Source of the DNA: Apostichopus japonicus
Taxonomy: Eukaryota > Echinodermata > Holothuroidea > Aspidochirotida > Stichopodidae
DNA: 64,000 nt
Assembly (NCBI RefSeq): GCF_037975245.1
Contig: NC_092576.1
Coordinates: 20,957,611-21,021,610, forward strand
Direction of reading: 5' to 3'
Shown: piece after piece, positions 28,300 through 42,800 of the stretch
Layout: every line of letters starts with the position of its first letter
Position numbering within the stretch: the first letter of the stretch is position 1
The notes under the pieces: model-generated
Told to the model about the DNA's origin: nothing
The model's database searches: none
What the model saw: the letters and a program-made list of their open reading frames with translations, nothing else
Program-made: the position numbers and the translations under genes

Positions 28300-31200
28300 T
28301 GCACATTCGATTGATCGGTACGGAACATTCGTTTGATCGGTACCGCACATTCGATTGATCGTTACGGAACATTCGATTGATCGGTAAGGAACATTCGATT
28401 GATCGGTACCGCACATTCGATTGATCCGTACCGAACATTCGATTGATCGGTCACGCACATTCGATTGATCGGTACGGAACATTCGTTTGATCGGTACCGC
28501 ACATTCGATTGATCGGTACGGAACATTCGATTGATCGGTAAGGAACATTCGATTGATCGGTACCGCACATTCGATTGATCGGAACGGAACATTCAATTGA
28601 TCGGTACCGCACATTCGATTGATCCGTACCGCACATTCGATTGATCGGTCACGCACATTCGATTGATCGGTACGGAACATTCGTTTGATCGGTACCGCAC
28701 ATTCGATTGATCGGTACGGAACATTCGATTGATCTGTAAGGAACATTCGATTGATCGGTAAGGAACATTCGATTGATCGGTACCGCACATTCGATTGATC
28801 CGTACCGCACATTCGATTGATCGGTACCGCACATTCGATTGATCCGTACCGCACATTCGATTGATCGGTCACGCACATTCGATTGATCGGTACGGAACAT
28901 TCGTTTGATCGGTACCGCACATTCGATTGATCGGTACCGCACATTCGATTGATCGGTACCGCACATTCGATTGATCGGTACCGCACATTCGATTGATCCG
29001 TACCGCACATTCGATTGATCGGTACTGCACATTTGATTGATCGGTACCGCACATTCGATTGATCGGTACCGCACATTCGATTGATCGGTACCGCACATTC
29101 GATTGATCCGTACCGCACATTCGATTGATCGGTACCGCACATTCGATTGATCCGTACCGCACATTCGATTGATCGGTCACGCACATTCGATTGATCGGTA
29201 CGGAACATTCGTTTGATCGGTACCGCACATTCGATTGATCGGTACCGCACATTCGATTGATCGGTACCGCACATTCGATTGATCGGTACCGCACATTCGA
29301 TTGATCCGTACCGCACATTCGATTGATCGGTACTGCACATTCGATTGATCGGTACCGCACATTCGATTGATCGGTACCGCACATTCGATTGATCGGTACC
29401 GCACATTCGATTGATCGGTACCGCACATTCGATTGATCGGTACCGCACATTCGATTGATCGGTACCGCACATTCGATTGATCGGTACCGCACATTCGATT
29501 GATCGGTACCGCACATTCGATTGATCGGTACGGAACATTCGATTGATCGCTACCGCACATTCGATTGATCGGTACCGCACATTCGATTGATCGCTACCGC
29601 ACATTCGATTGATCCGTACCGCACATTCGATTGATCGGTACCGCACATTCGATTGATCGGTACCGCACATTCGATTGATCGGTACCGCACATTCGATTGA
29701 TCCGTACCGCACATTCGATTGATCGGTCACGCACATTCGATTGATCGGTACGGAACATTCGTTTGATCGGTACCGCACATTCGATTGATCGGTACTGAAC
29801 ATTCGATTGATCGGTAAGGAACATTCGATTGATCGGTACCGCACATTCGATTGATCGGAACGGAACATTCGATTGATCGGTACCGCACATTCGATTGATC
29901 CGTACCGCACATTCGATTGATCGGTCACGCACATTCGATTGATCGGTACGGAACATTCGTTTGATCGGTACCGCACATTCGATTGATCGGTACGGAACAT
30001 TCGATTGATCTGTAAGGAACATTCGATTGATCGGTACCGCACATTCGATTGATCGGTACCGCACATTCGATTGATCGGTAACGCACATTCGATTGATCGG
30101 TACCGCACATTCGATTGATCGGTACCGCACATTCGATTGATCGGTACCGCACATTCGATTGATCGGTACTGCACATTCGATTGATCGGTACCGCACATTC
30201 GATTGATCGGTACCGCACATTCGATTGATCGGTACCGAACATTCGATTGATCGGTACCGCACATTCGATTGATCGGTACCGCACATTCCATTGATCGGTA
30301 CCGCACATTCGATTGATCGGTACCGCACATTCGATTGATCGGTAAGGAACATTCGATTGATCGGTACCGCACATTCGATTGATCGGTACCGCACATTCGA
30401 TTGATCGGTACCGCACATTCGATTGATCCGTACCGCACATTCGATTGATCGGTACCGCACATTCGATTGATCGGAACGGAACATTCGATTGATCGGTACC
30501 GCACATTAGATTGATCCGTACCGCACATTCGATTGATCGGTCACGCACATTCGATTGATCGGTACGGAACATTCGTTTGATCGGTACCGCACATTCGATT
30601 GATCGGTACGGAACATTCGATTGATCGGTACCGCACATTCGATTGATCCGTACCGCACATTCGATTGATCGGTCACGCACATTCGATTGATCGGTACGGA
30701 ACATTCGTTTGATCGGTACCGCACATTCGATTGATCGGTACGGAACATTCGATTGATCGGTAAGGAACATTCGATTGATCGGTACTGCACATTCGATTGA
30801 TCGGTACGGAACATTCGATTGATCGGTACCGCACATTCGATTGATCGGTATAGCACATTCGATTGATCGGTACCGCACATTCGATTGATCGGTACGGAAC
30901 ATTCGATTGATCGGTACCGCACATTCGATTGATCGGTATAGCACATTCGATTGATCGGTACCGCACATTCGATTGATCGGTACGGAACATTCGTTTGATC
31001 GGTACCGCACATTCGATTGATCGGTACCGCACATTCGATTGATCGGTACGGAACATTCGATTGATCGGTACTGCACATTCGATTGATCGGTACCGAACAT
31101 TCGATTGATCGGTACCGCACATTCGATTGATCGGTACCGCACATTCGATTGATCGGTACCGCACATTCGATTGATCGGTACCGCACATTCGATTGATCGG

Positions 31201-32200
31201 TACGGAACATTCGATTGATCGGTACCGCACATTCGATTGATCGGTACTGCACATTCGATTGATCGGTACCGCACATTCGATTGATCGGTACCGCACATTC
31301 GATTGATCGGTACCGCACATTCAATTGATCGGTACCGCACATTCGATTGATCGGTACCGCACATTCGATTGATCGGTAAGGAACATTCGATTGATCGGTA
31401 CCGCACATTCGATTGATCGGTACCGCACATTCGATTGATCGGTACCGCACATTCGATTGATCCGTACCGCACATTCGATTGATCGGTACCGCACATTCGA
31501 TTGATCAAAACGGAACATTCGATTGATCGGTACCGCACATTCGATTGATCCGTACCGCACATTCGATTGATCGGTCACGCACATTCGATTGATCGGTACG
31601 GAACATTCGTTTGATCGGTACCGCACATTCGATTGATCGGTACGGAACATTCGATTGATCGGTAAGGAACATTCGATTGATCGGTACTACACATTCGATT
31701 GATCGGTACGGAACATTCGATTGATCGGTACCGCACATTCGATTGATCGGTACAGCACATTCGATTGATCGGTACCGCACATTCGATTGATCGGTACCGC
31801 ACATTCGATTGATCGGTACCGCACATTCGATTGATCGGTACCGCACATTCGATTGATCGGTACGGAACATTCGATTGATCGGTACCGCACATTCGATTGA
31901 TCGGTACTGCACATTCGATTGATCGGTACCGCACATTCAATTGATCCGTACCGCACATTCGATTGATCGGTACCGCACATTCGATTGATCGGAACGGAAC
32001 ATTCGATTGATCGGTACTGCACATTCGATTGATCGGTACCGAACATTCGATTGATCGGTACCGCACATTCGATTGATCGGTACCGCACATTCGATTGATC
32101 GGAACGGAACATTCGATTGATCGGTACCGCACATTCGATTGATCGGAACGGAACATTCGATTGATCGGTACCGCACATTCGATTGATCGGAACGGAACAT
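28300..32200 (+). repeat. Transitional zone with few long duplicate blocks
   Basis: The 22 bp units continue without a break, but I could not match this stretch over kilobases to any other part of the window. The clearest internal copy is 28441-28770 against about 29717-30046, an offset of 1,276 bp (58 units), with a few unit differences. It shares the general run GGTCACGCAC, GGTACGGAAC, ATTCGTTTGATC, GGTACGGAAC, GGTAAGGAAC with the other zones and lacks the marker variants typical of zones A and B. No gene is seen in it. Confidence 0.6.
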
Positions 32201-32377
32201 TCGATTGATCGGTACCGCACATTCGTTTGATCGGTACCGCACATTCGATTGATCGGTACCGCACATTCGATTGATCCGTACCGCACATTCGATTGATCAT
32301 TACCGCACATTCGATTGATCAATACGGAACATTCGATTGATCGGTACCGCACATTCGATTGATCGGTACCGCAGATT

Positions 32378-32387
32378 CGATCAATCG
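32378..32387 (+). repeat. Ten-base micro-inversion inside a unit (copy A)
   Basis: The normal CGATTGATCG here reads CGATCAATCG, its reverse complement in place. The preceding GCACATT has become GCAGATT. Phase is unchanged. Two substitutions (TG to CA) would give the same result, so inversion is the favoured but not the only reading. Confidence 0.7.
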
Positions 32388-35300
32388 GAACGGAACATTC
32401 GATTGATCGGTACCGCACATTCGATTGATCGAAACGGAACATTCGATTGATCGGTACCGCACATTCGTTTGATCGGTACCACACATTCGATTGATCGGTA
32501 CTGCACATTCGATTGATCGGTACTGCACATTCGATTGATCGGTACTGCACATTCGATTGATCGGTACTGGAAATTCGATTGATCGGTACTGCACATTCGA
32601 TTGATCGGTACCGCACATACGATTGATCGGTACCGCACATTCGATTGATCAGTAACGCACATTCGATTGATCGGTACGGAAAATTCGATTGATCGGAACG
32701 GAACATTCGATTGATCGGTACCGCACATTCGATTGATCGGAACGGAACATTCGAATGATCGGTACGGCACATTCGATTGATCGGAACGGAACATTCGATT
32801 GATCGGTACCGCACATTCGATTAATCGGAACGGAACATTTGATTGATCAGTACCGCACATTCGATTGATCGAAACGGAACATTCGATTGATCGGTACCGC
32901 ACATTCGTTTGATCGGTACCACACATTCGATTGATCGGTACTGCACATTCGATTGATCGGTACTGCACATTCGATTGATCGGTACCGCACATTCGATTGA
33001 TCGGTACTGGAAATTCGATTGATCGCTACTGCACATTCGATTGATCGGTACCGCACATACGATTGATCGGTACCGCACATTCGATTGATCAGTAACGCAC
33101 ATTCGATTGATCGGTACGGAAAATTCGATTGATCGGAACGGAACATTCGATTGATCGGTACCGCACATTCGATTGATCGGAACGGAACATTCGAATGATC
33201 GGTACCGCACATTCGATTGATCGGTACCGCACATTCGATTGATCGGTACCGCACATTCGATTGATCGGTACCGCACATTCGATTGATCCGTACCGCACAT
33301 TCGATTGATCGGTACCGCACATTCGATTGATCGGAACGGAACATTCGATTGATCGGTACCGCACATTCGATTGATCCGTACCGCACATTCGATTGATCGG
33401 TCACGCACATTCGATTGATCGGTACGGAACATTCGTTTGATCGGTACCGCACATTCGATTGATCGGTACGGAACATTCGATTGATCGGTAGGGAACATTC
33501 GATTGATCGGTACTGCACATTCGATTGATCGGTACCGCACATTCGATTGATCGGTACCGCACATTCGATTGATCGGTACCGCACATTCGATTGATCGGTA
33601 CCGCACATTCGATTGATCGGTACGGAACATTCATTTGATCGGTACCGCACATTCGATTGATCGGTACCGCACATTCGATTGATCGGTACTGCACATTCGA
33701 TTGATCGGTACTGCACATTCGATTGATCGGTACCGAACATTCGATTGATCGGTACCGCACATTCGATTGATCGGTACCGCACATTCGATTGATCGGAACG
33801 GAACATTCGATTGATCGGTACCGCACATTCGATTGATCGGAACGGAACATTCGATTGATCGGTACCGCACATTCGTTTCATCAGTACCGCACATTCGATT
33901 GATCGGTACCGCACATTCGATTGATCGGTACTGCACATTCGATTGATCGGTACCGCACATTCGATTGATCGGTACTGCACATTCGATTGATCGGTACCGC
34001 ACATTCGATTGATCGGTACCGCACATTCGATTGATCCGTACCGCACATTCGATTGATCGGTACCGCACATTCGATTGATCGGAACGGAACATTCGATTGA
34101 TCGGTACCGCACATTCGATTGATCGGTACCGCACATTCGATTGATCGGTCACGCACATTCGATTGATCGGTACGGAACATTCGATTGATCGGTACCGCAC
34201 ATTCGATTGATCGGTACGGAACATTCGATTGATCGGTAAGGAACATTCGATTGATCGGTACTGCACATTCGATTGATCGGTACCGCACATTCGATTGATC
34301 GGTACCGCACATTCGATTGATCGGTACCGCACATTCGATTGATCGGTACCGCACATTCGATTGATCGGTACGGAACATTCGTTTGATCGGTACCGCACAT
34401 TCGATTGATCGGTACCGCACATTCGATTGATCGGTACTGCACATTCGATTGATCGGTACTGCACATTCGATTGATCGGTACCGAACATTCGATTGATCGG
34501 TACCGCACATTCGATTGATCGGTACCGCACATTCGATTGATCGTTAGGGAACATTCGAATGATCGGTACCGCACATTCGATTGATCGGCACGGAACATTC
34601 GATTGATCGGAACGGAACATTCGATTGATCGGTACCGCACATTCGATTGATCCGTACCGCACATTCGATTGATCGGTCACGCACATTCGATTGAGAGGTA
34701 CGGAACATTCGTTTGATCGGTACCGCACATTCGATTGATCGGTACGGAACATTCGATTGATCGGTAAGGAACATTCGATTGATCGGTACTGCACATTCGA
34801 TTGATCGGTACCGCACATTCGATTGATCGGTACCGCACATTCGATTGATCGGTACCGCACATTCGATTGATCGGTACGGAACATTCGTTTGATCGGTACC
34901 GCACATTCGATTGATCGGTACCGCACATTCGATTGATCGGTACTGCACATTCGATTGATCGGTACTGCACATTCGATTGATCGGTACCGAACATTCGATT
35001 GATCGGTACCGCACATTCGATTGATCGGTACCGCACATTCGATTGATCGGAACGGAACATTCGATTGATCGGTACCGCACATTCGATTGATCGAAACGGA
35101 ACATTCGATTGATCGGTACCGCACATTCGTTTGATCGGTACCGCACATTCGATTGATCGGTACCGCACATTCGATTGATCGGTACTGCACATTCCCTTGA
35201 TCGGTACTGCACATTCGATTCATCGGTACCGCACATTCGATTGATCGGTACCGCACATTCGATTGATCGGTACCGCACATTCGAATGATCCGTACCGCAC

Positions 35301-35388
35301 ATTCGATTGATCGGTCACGCATATTCGCTTGATCGGTACCGCACATTCGATTGATCGGTACCGCACATTCGATTGATCGGTACCGCAC

Positions 35389-35542
35389 ATTCGAATGATC
35401 CGTACCGCACATTCGATTGATCGGTCACGCACATTCGCTTGATCGGTACGGAACATTCCTTTGATCGGTACCGCACATTCGATTGATCGGTACGGAACAT
35501 TTGATTGATCGGTAAGGAACATTCGATTGATCGGTACTGCAC
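35389..35542 (+). repeat. Seven-unit signature, copy 7 of 11
   Basis: The diagnostic unit is at 35455. It belongs to the derived form: the first unit is ATTCGAATGATCCG, the GGTAAGGAAC unit begins ATTTG, and an extra five-unit block repeats GGTCACGC 110 bp upstream (here as GGTCACGCATATTCG at about 35,312). Confidence 0.9.
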
Positions 35543-36554
35543 ATTCGATTGATCGGTACCGCACATTCGATTGATCGGAACCGCACATTCGATTGATCGG
35601 TACGGAACATTCGATTGATCGGTACCGCACATTCGATTGATCGGTACCGCACATTCGATTGATCGGTACGGAACATTCGATTGATCTGTACCGCACATTC
35701 GATTGATCCGTACCGCACATTCGATTGAGCGGTACCGCACATTCGATTGATCGGTACGGAACATTCGTTTGATCGGTACCGCACATTCGATTGATCGGTA
35801 CCGCACATTCGATTGATCGGTACTGCACATTCGATTGATCGGTACTGCACATTCGATTGATCGGTACCGAACATTCGATTGATCGGTACCGCACATTCGA
35901 TTGATCGGTACCGCACATTCGATTGATCGGAACGGAACATTCGTTTGATCGGTACCGCACATTCGATTGATCGGTACCGCACATTCGATTGATCGGTACG
36001 GAACATTCGTTTGATCGGTACTGCACATTCGATTGATCGGTACCGCACATTCGATTGATCGGTCACGCACATTCGATTGATCGGTACGGAACATTCGTTT
36101 GATCGGTATCGCACATTCGATTGATCGGTACGGAACATTCGATTGATCGGTAAGGAACATTCGATTGATCGGTACCGCACATTCGATTGATCGGTACGGA
36201 ACATTCGATTGATCGGTAAGGAACATTCGATTGATCGGTACTGCACATTCGATTGATCGGTACCGAACATTCGATTGATCGGTACCGCACATTCGATTGA
36301 TCGGTACCGCACATTCGATTGATCGGAACGGAACATTCGATTGATCGGTACCGCACATTCGATTGATCGGTACCGCACATTCGATTGATCGGTACCGCAC
36401 ATTCGATTGATCGGTACTGCACATTCGATTGATCGGTACCGAACATTCGATTGATCGGTACCGCACATTCGATTGATCGGTACCGCACATTCGATTGATC
36501 CGTACCGCACATTCGATTGATCGGTACCGCACATTCGATTGATCGGAACGGAAC

Positions 36555-36575
36555 ATTCGATTGATCGGTACGCAC
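36555..36575 (+). repeat. 21-bp off-length unit at the A/B super-unit junction
   Basis: The unit ends GGTACGCAC, having lost one C from GTACCG. The equivalent unit at the left edge of copy A (32,199) has normal length. It is followed directly by ATTCGTTTGATC, where the clear match to copy A begins. Confidence 0.95.
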
Positions 36576-36732
36576 ATTCGTTTGATCGGTACCGCACATT
36601 CGATTGATCGGTACCGCACATTCGATTGATCCGTACCGCACATTCGATTGATCATTACCGCACATTCGATTGATCAATACGGAACATTCGATTGATCGGT
36701 ACCGCACATTCGATTGATCGGTACCGCAGATT

Positions 36733-36742
36733 CGATCAATCG
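36733..36742 (+). repeat. Ten-base micro-inversion inside a unit (copy B)
   Basis: The same altered unit as at 32378, 4,355 bp downstream, with the same adjoining GCAGATT. It serves as a lineage mark for the super-unit. Confidence 0.7.
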
Positions 36743-38445
36743 GAACGGAACATTCGATTGATCGGTACCGCACATTCGATTGATCGAAACGGAACATTCG
36801 ATTGATCGGTACCGCACATTCGTTTGATCGGTACCACACATTCGATTGATCGGTACTGCACATTCGATTGATCGGTACTGCACATTCGATTGATCGGTAC
36901 TGCACATTCGATTGATCGGTACTGGAAATTCGATTGATCGGTACTGCACATTCGATTGATCGGTACCGCACATACGATTGATCGGTACCGCACATTCGAT
37001 TGATCAGTAACGCACATTCGATTGATCGGTACGGAAAATTCGATTGATCGGAACGGAACATTCGATTGATCGGTACCGCACATTCGATTGATCGGAACGG
37101 AACATTCGAATGATCGGTACGGCACATTCGATTGATCGGAACGGAACATTCGATTGATCGGTACCGCACATTCGATTAATCGGAACGGAACATTTGATTG
37201 ATCAGTACCGCACATTCGATTGATCGAAACGGAACATTCGATTGATCGGTACCGCACATTCGTTTGATCGGTACCACACATTCGATTGATCGGTACTGCA
37301 CATTCGATTGATCGGTACTGCACATTCGATTGATCGGTACCGCACATTCGATTAATCGGTACTGGAAATTCGATTGATCGCTACTGCACATTCGATTGAT
37401 CGGTACCGCACATACGATTGATCGGTACCGCACATTCGATTGATCAGTAACGCACATTCGATTGATCGGTACGGAAAATTCGATTGATCGGAACGGAACA
37501 TTCGATTGATCGGTACCGCACATTCGATTGATCGGAACGGAACATTCGAATGATCGGTACCGCACATTCGATTGATCGGTACCGCACATTCGATTGATCG
37601 TTAGGGAACATTCGAATGATCGGTACCGCACATTCGATTGATCGGCACGGAACATTCGATTGATCGGAACGGAACATTCGATTGATCGGTACCGCACATT
37701 CGATTGATCCGTACCGCACATTCGATTGATCGGTCACGCACATTCGATTGAGAGGTACGGAACATTCGTTTGATCGGTACCGCACATTCGATTGATCGGT
37801 ACGGAACATTCGATTGATCGGTAAGGAACATTCGATTGATCGGTACTGCACATTCGATTGATCGGTACCGCACATTCGATTGATCGGTACCGCACATTCG
37901 ATTGATCGGTACCGCACATTCGATTGATCGGTACGGAACATTCGTTTGATCGGTACCGCACATTCGATTGATCGGTACCGCACATTCGATTGATCGGTAC
38001 TGCACATTCGATTGATCGGTACTGCACATTCGATTGATCGGTACCGAACATTCGATTGATCGGTACCGCACATTCGATTGATCGGTACCGCACATTCGAT
38101 TGATCGGAACGGAACATTCGATTGATCGGTACCGCACATTCGATTGATCGAAACGGAACATTCGATTGATCGGTACCGCACATTCGTTTGATCGGTACCG
38201 CACATTCGATTGATCGGTACCGCACATTCGATTGATCGGTACTGCACATTCCCTTGATCGGTACTGCACATTCGATTCATCGGTACCGCACATTCGATTG
38301 ATCGGTACCGCACATTCGATTGATCGGTACCGCACATTCGAATGATCCGTACCGCACATTCGATTGATCGGTCACGCATATTCGCTTGATCGGTACCGCA
38401 CATTCGATTGATCGGTACCGCACATTCGATTGATCGGTACCGCAC

Positions 38446-38599
38446 ATTCGAATGATCCGTACCGCACATTCGATTGATCGGTCACGCACATTCGCTTGAT
38501 CGGTACGGAACATTCCTTTGATCGGTACCGCACATTCGATTGATCGGTACGGAACATTTGATTGATCGGTAAGGAACATTCGATTGATCGGTACTGCAC
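38446..38599 (+). repeat. Seven-unit signature, copy 8 of 11
   Basis: The diagnostic unit is at 38512, in super-unit copy B. It is the derived form with the extra five-unit block, including the same GCATATTCG change as copy 7. Confidence 0.9.
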
Positions 38600-39611
38600 A
38601 TTCGATTGATCGGTACCGCACATTCGATTGATCGGAACCGCACATTCGATTGATCGGTACGGAACATTCGATTGATCGGTACCGCACATTCGATTGATCG
38701 GTACCGCACATTCGATTGATCGGTACGGAACATTCGATTGATCTGTACCGCACATTCGATTGATCCGTACCGCACATTCGATTGAGCGGTACCGCACATT
38801 CGATTGATCGGTACGGAACATTCGTTTGATCGGTACCGCACATTCGATTGATCGGTACCGCACATTCGATTGATCGGTACTGCACATTCGATTGATCGGT
38901 ACTGCACATTCGATTGATCGGTACCGAACATTCGATTGATCGGTACCGCACATTCGATTGATCGGTACCGCACATTCGATTGATCGGAACGGAACATTCG
39001 TTTGATCGGTACCGCACATTCGATTGATCGGTACCGCACATTCGATTGATCGGTACGGAACATTCGTTTGATCGGTACTGCACATTCGATTGATCGGTAC
39101 CGCACATTCGATTGATCGGTCACGCACATTCGATTGATCGGTACGGAACATTCGTTTGATCGGTATCGCACATTCGATTGATCGGTACGGAACATTCGAT
39201 TGATCGGTAAGGAACATTCGATTGATCGGTACCGCACATTCGATTGATCGGTACGGAACATTCGATTGATCGGTAAGGAACATTCGATTGATCGGTACTG
39301 CACATTCGATTGATCGGTACCGAACATTCGATTGATCGGTACCGCACATTCGATTGATCGGTACCGCACATTCGATTGATCGGAACGGAACATTCGATTG
39401 ATCGGTACCGCACATTCGATTGATCGGTACCGCACATTCGATTGATCGGTACCGCACATTCGATTGATCGGTACTGCACATTCGATTGATCGGTACCGAA
39501 CATTCGATTGATCGGTACCGCACATTCGATTGATCGGTACCGCACATTCGATTGATCCGTACCGCACATTCGATTGATCGGTACCGCACATTCGATTGAT
39601 CGGAACGGAAC

Positions 39612-39632
39612 ATTCGATTGATCGGTACGCAC
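39612..39632 (+). repeat. 21-bp off-length unit at the B/C super-unit junction
   Basis: It is identical to the unit at 36555, 3,057 bp downstream, and occupies the same place at the start of copy C. Its presence at B and C but not A fits one junction formed once and then copied. Confidence 0.95.
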
Positions 39633-39789
39633 ATTCGTTTGATCGGTACCGCACATTCGATTGATCGGTACCGCACATTCGATTGATCCGTACCGCACAT
39701 TCGATTGATCATTACCGCACATTCGATTGATCAATACGGAACATTCGATTGATCGGTACCGCACATTCGATTGATCGGTACCGCAGATT

Positions 39790-39799
39790 CGATCAATCG
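39790..39799 (+). repeat. Ten-base micro-inversion inside a unit (copy C)
   Basis: The third occurrence, 3,057 bp after the second. It is not found outside the three super-unit copies. Confidence 0.7.
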
Positions 39800-42700
39800 G
39801 AACGGAACATTCGATTGATCGGTACCGCACATTCGATTGATCGAAACGGAACATTCGATTGATCGGTACCGCACATTCGTTTGATCGGTACCACACATTC
39901 GATTGATCGGTACTGCACATTCGATTGATCGGTACTGCACATTCGATTGATCGGTACTGCACATTCGATTGATCGGTACTGGAAATTCGATTGATCGGTA
40001 CTGCACATTCGATTGATCGGTACCGCACATACGATTGATCGGTACCGCACATTCGATTGATCAGTAACGCACATTCGATTGATCGGTACGGAAAATTCGA
40101 TTGATCGGAACGGAACATTCGATTGATCGGTACCGCACATTCGATTGATCGGAACGGAACATTCGAATGATCGGTACGGCACATTCGATTGATCGGAACG
40201 GAACATTCGATTGATCGGTACCGCACATTCGATTAATCGGAACGGAACATTTGATTGATCAGTACCGCACATTCGATTGATCGAAACGGAACATTCGATT
40301 GATCGGTACCGCACATTCGTTTGATCGGTACCACACATTCGATTGATCGGTACTGCACATTCGATTGATCGGTACTGCACATTCGATTGATCGGTACCGC
40401 ACATTCGATTGATCGGTACTGGAAATTCGATTGATCGCTACTGCACATTCGATTGATCGGTACCGCACATACGATTGATCGGTACCGCACATTCGATTGA
40501 TCAGTAACGCACATTCGATTGATCGGTACGGAAAATTCGATTGATCGGAACGGAACATTCGATTGATCGGTACCGCACATTCGATTGATCGGAACGGAAC
40601 ATTCGAATGATCGGTACCGCACATTCGATTGATCGGTACCGCACATTCGATTGATCGGTACCGCACATTCGATTGATCGGTACCGCACATTCGATTGATC
40701 CGTACCGCACATTCGATTGATCGGTACCGCACATTCGATTGATCGGAACGGAACATTCGATTGATCGGTACCGCACATTCGATTGATCCGTACCGCACAT
40801 TCGATTGATCGGTCACGCACATTCGATTGATCGGTACGGAACATTCGTTTGATCGGTACCGCACATTCGATTGATCGGTACGGAACATTCGATTGATCGG
40901 TAGGGAACATTCGATTGATCGGTACTGCACATTCGATTGATCGGTACCGCACATTCGATTGATCGGTACCGCACATTCGATTGATCGGTACCGCACATTC
41001 GATTGATCGGTACCGCACATTCGATTGATCGGTACGGAACATTCATTTGATCGGTACCGCACATTCGATTGATCGGTACCGCACATTCGATTGATCGGTA
41101 CTGCACATTCGATTGATCGGTACTGCACATTCGATTGATCGGTACCGAACATTCGATTGATCGGTACCGCACATTCGATTGATCGGTACCGCACATTCGA
41201 TTGATCGGAACGGAACATTCGATTGATCGGTACCGCACATTCGATTGATCGGAACGGAACATTCGATTGATCGGTACCGCACATTCGTTTCATCAGTACC
41301 GCACATTCGATTGATCGGTACCGCACATTCGATTGATCGGTACTGCACATTCGATTGATCGGTACCGCACATTCGATTGATCGGTACTGCACATTCGATT
41401 GATCGGTACCGCACATTCGATTGATCGGTACCGCACATTCGATTGATCCGTACCGCACATTCGATTGATCGGTACCGCACATTCGATTGATCGGAACGGA
41501 ACATTCGATTGATCGGTACCGCACATTCGATTGATCGGTACCGCACATTCGATTGATCGGTCACGCACATTCGATTGATCGGTACGGAACATTCGATTGA
41601 TCGGTACCGCACATTCGATTGATCGGTACGGAACATTCGATTGATCGGTAAGGAACATTCGATTGATCGGTACTGCACATTCGATTGATCGGTACCGCAC
41701 ATTCGATTGATCGGTACCGCACATTCGATTGATCGGTACCGCACATTCGATTGATCGGTACCGCACATTCGATTGATCGGTACGGAACATTCGTTTGATC
41801 GGTACCGCACATTCGATTGATCGGTACCGCACATTCGATTGATCGGTACTGCACATTCGATTGATCGGTACTGCACATTCGATTGATCGGTACCGAACAT
41901 TCGATTGATCGGTACCGCACATTCGATTGATCGGTACCGCACATTCGATTGATCGTTAGGGAACATTCGAATGATCGGTACCGCACATTCGATTGATCGG
42001 CACGGAACATTCGATTGATCGGAACGGAACATTCGATTGATCGGTACCGCACATTCGATTGATCCGTACCGCACATTCGATTGATCGGTCACGCACATTC
42101 GATTGAGAGGTACGGAACATTCGTTTGATCGGTACCGCACATTCGATTGATCGGTACGGAACATTCGATTGATCGGTAAGGAACATTCGATTGATCGGTA
42201 CTGCACATTCGATTGATCGGTACCGCACATTCGATTGATCGGTACCGCACATTCGATTGATCGGTACCGCACATTCGATTGATCGGTACGGAACATTCGT
42301 TTGATCGGTACCGCACATTCGATTGATCGGTACCGCACATTCGATTGATCGGTACTGCACATTCGATTGATCGGTACTGCACATTCGATTGATCGGTACC
42401 GAACATTCGATTGATCGGTACCGCACATTCGATTGATCGGTACCGCACATTCGATTGATCGGAACGGAACATTCGATTGATCGGTACCGCACATTCGATT
42501 GATCGAAACGGAACATTCGATTGATCGGTACCGCACATTCGTTTGATCGGTACCGCACATTCGATTGATCGGTACCGCACATTCGATTGATCGGTACTGC
42601 ACATTCCCTTGATCGGTACTGCACATTCGATTCATCGGTACCGCACATTCGATTGATCGGTACCGCACATTCGGTTGATCGGTACCGCACATTCGAATGA

Positions 42701-42800
42701 TCCGTACCGCACATTCGATTGATCGGTCACGCACATTCGCTTGATCGGTACCGCACATTCGATTGATCGGTACCGCACATTCGATTGATCGGTACCGCAC

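Larger units (their letters stand above)
1..28300 (+). repeat. Zone A of the array (left subtype neighbourhood)
   Basis: This stretch is recognised by unit variants that recur here and are rare or absent further right until zone C: ATTCGTGTGATC (for example near 237, 1821, 4089 and 6158), GGTCACTCAC (near 5837, 7111, 15297, 16595, 17913, 23237 and 24555), ATTCGATTTATC followed by GGTACGGAAC (4065, 11875 and 19705), and CGTAGTGCAC (12.5-14 kb, 20.5-22 kb and 27.43 kb). It holds the 7-8 kb duplications listed separately. No gene is seen in it. Confidence 0.75.
32199..36554 (+). repeat. 4.36-kb super-unit, copy A
   Basis: This is the first of three head-to-tail super-unit copies. Its start is followed by ATTCGTTTGATC at 32221, GATCATTACCGCAC at 32295 and GCAGATTCGATCAATCGG at 32371. 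The same series restarts 4,355 bp later (copy B) and 7,412 bp later (copy C). It includes the segment 33,246-34,543 that copy B lacks. Confidence 0.85.
36555..39611 (+). repeat. 4.36-kb super-unit, copy B, lacking 59 units
   Basis: It matches copy A from 32,199 to 33,245 at +4,355 bp and from 34,544 to 36,554 at +3,057 bp. The jump at 37,600/37,601 removes 1,298 bp (59 units). Copy B also has ATTAATC at 37,351-37,357 where copies A and C have ATTGATC, a private substitution. Confidence 0.85.

Noticed and set aside
32299-32340. GATCATTACC and GATCAATACGG units as a third micro-inversion
   Set aside because: These are explained by substitutions of GG to AT or AA at positions 13-14. Inversion does not reproduce them.
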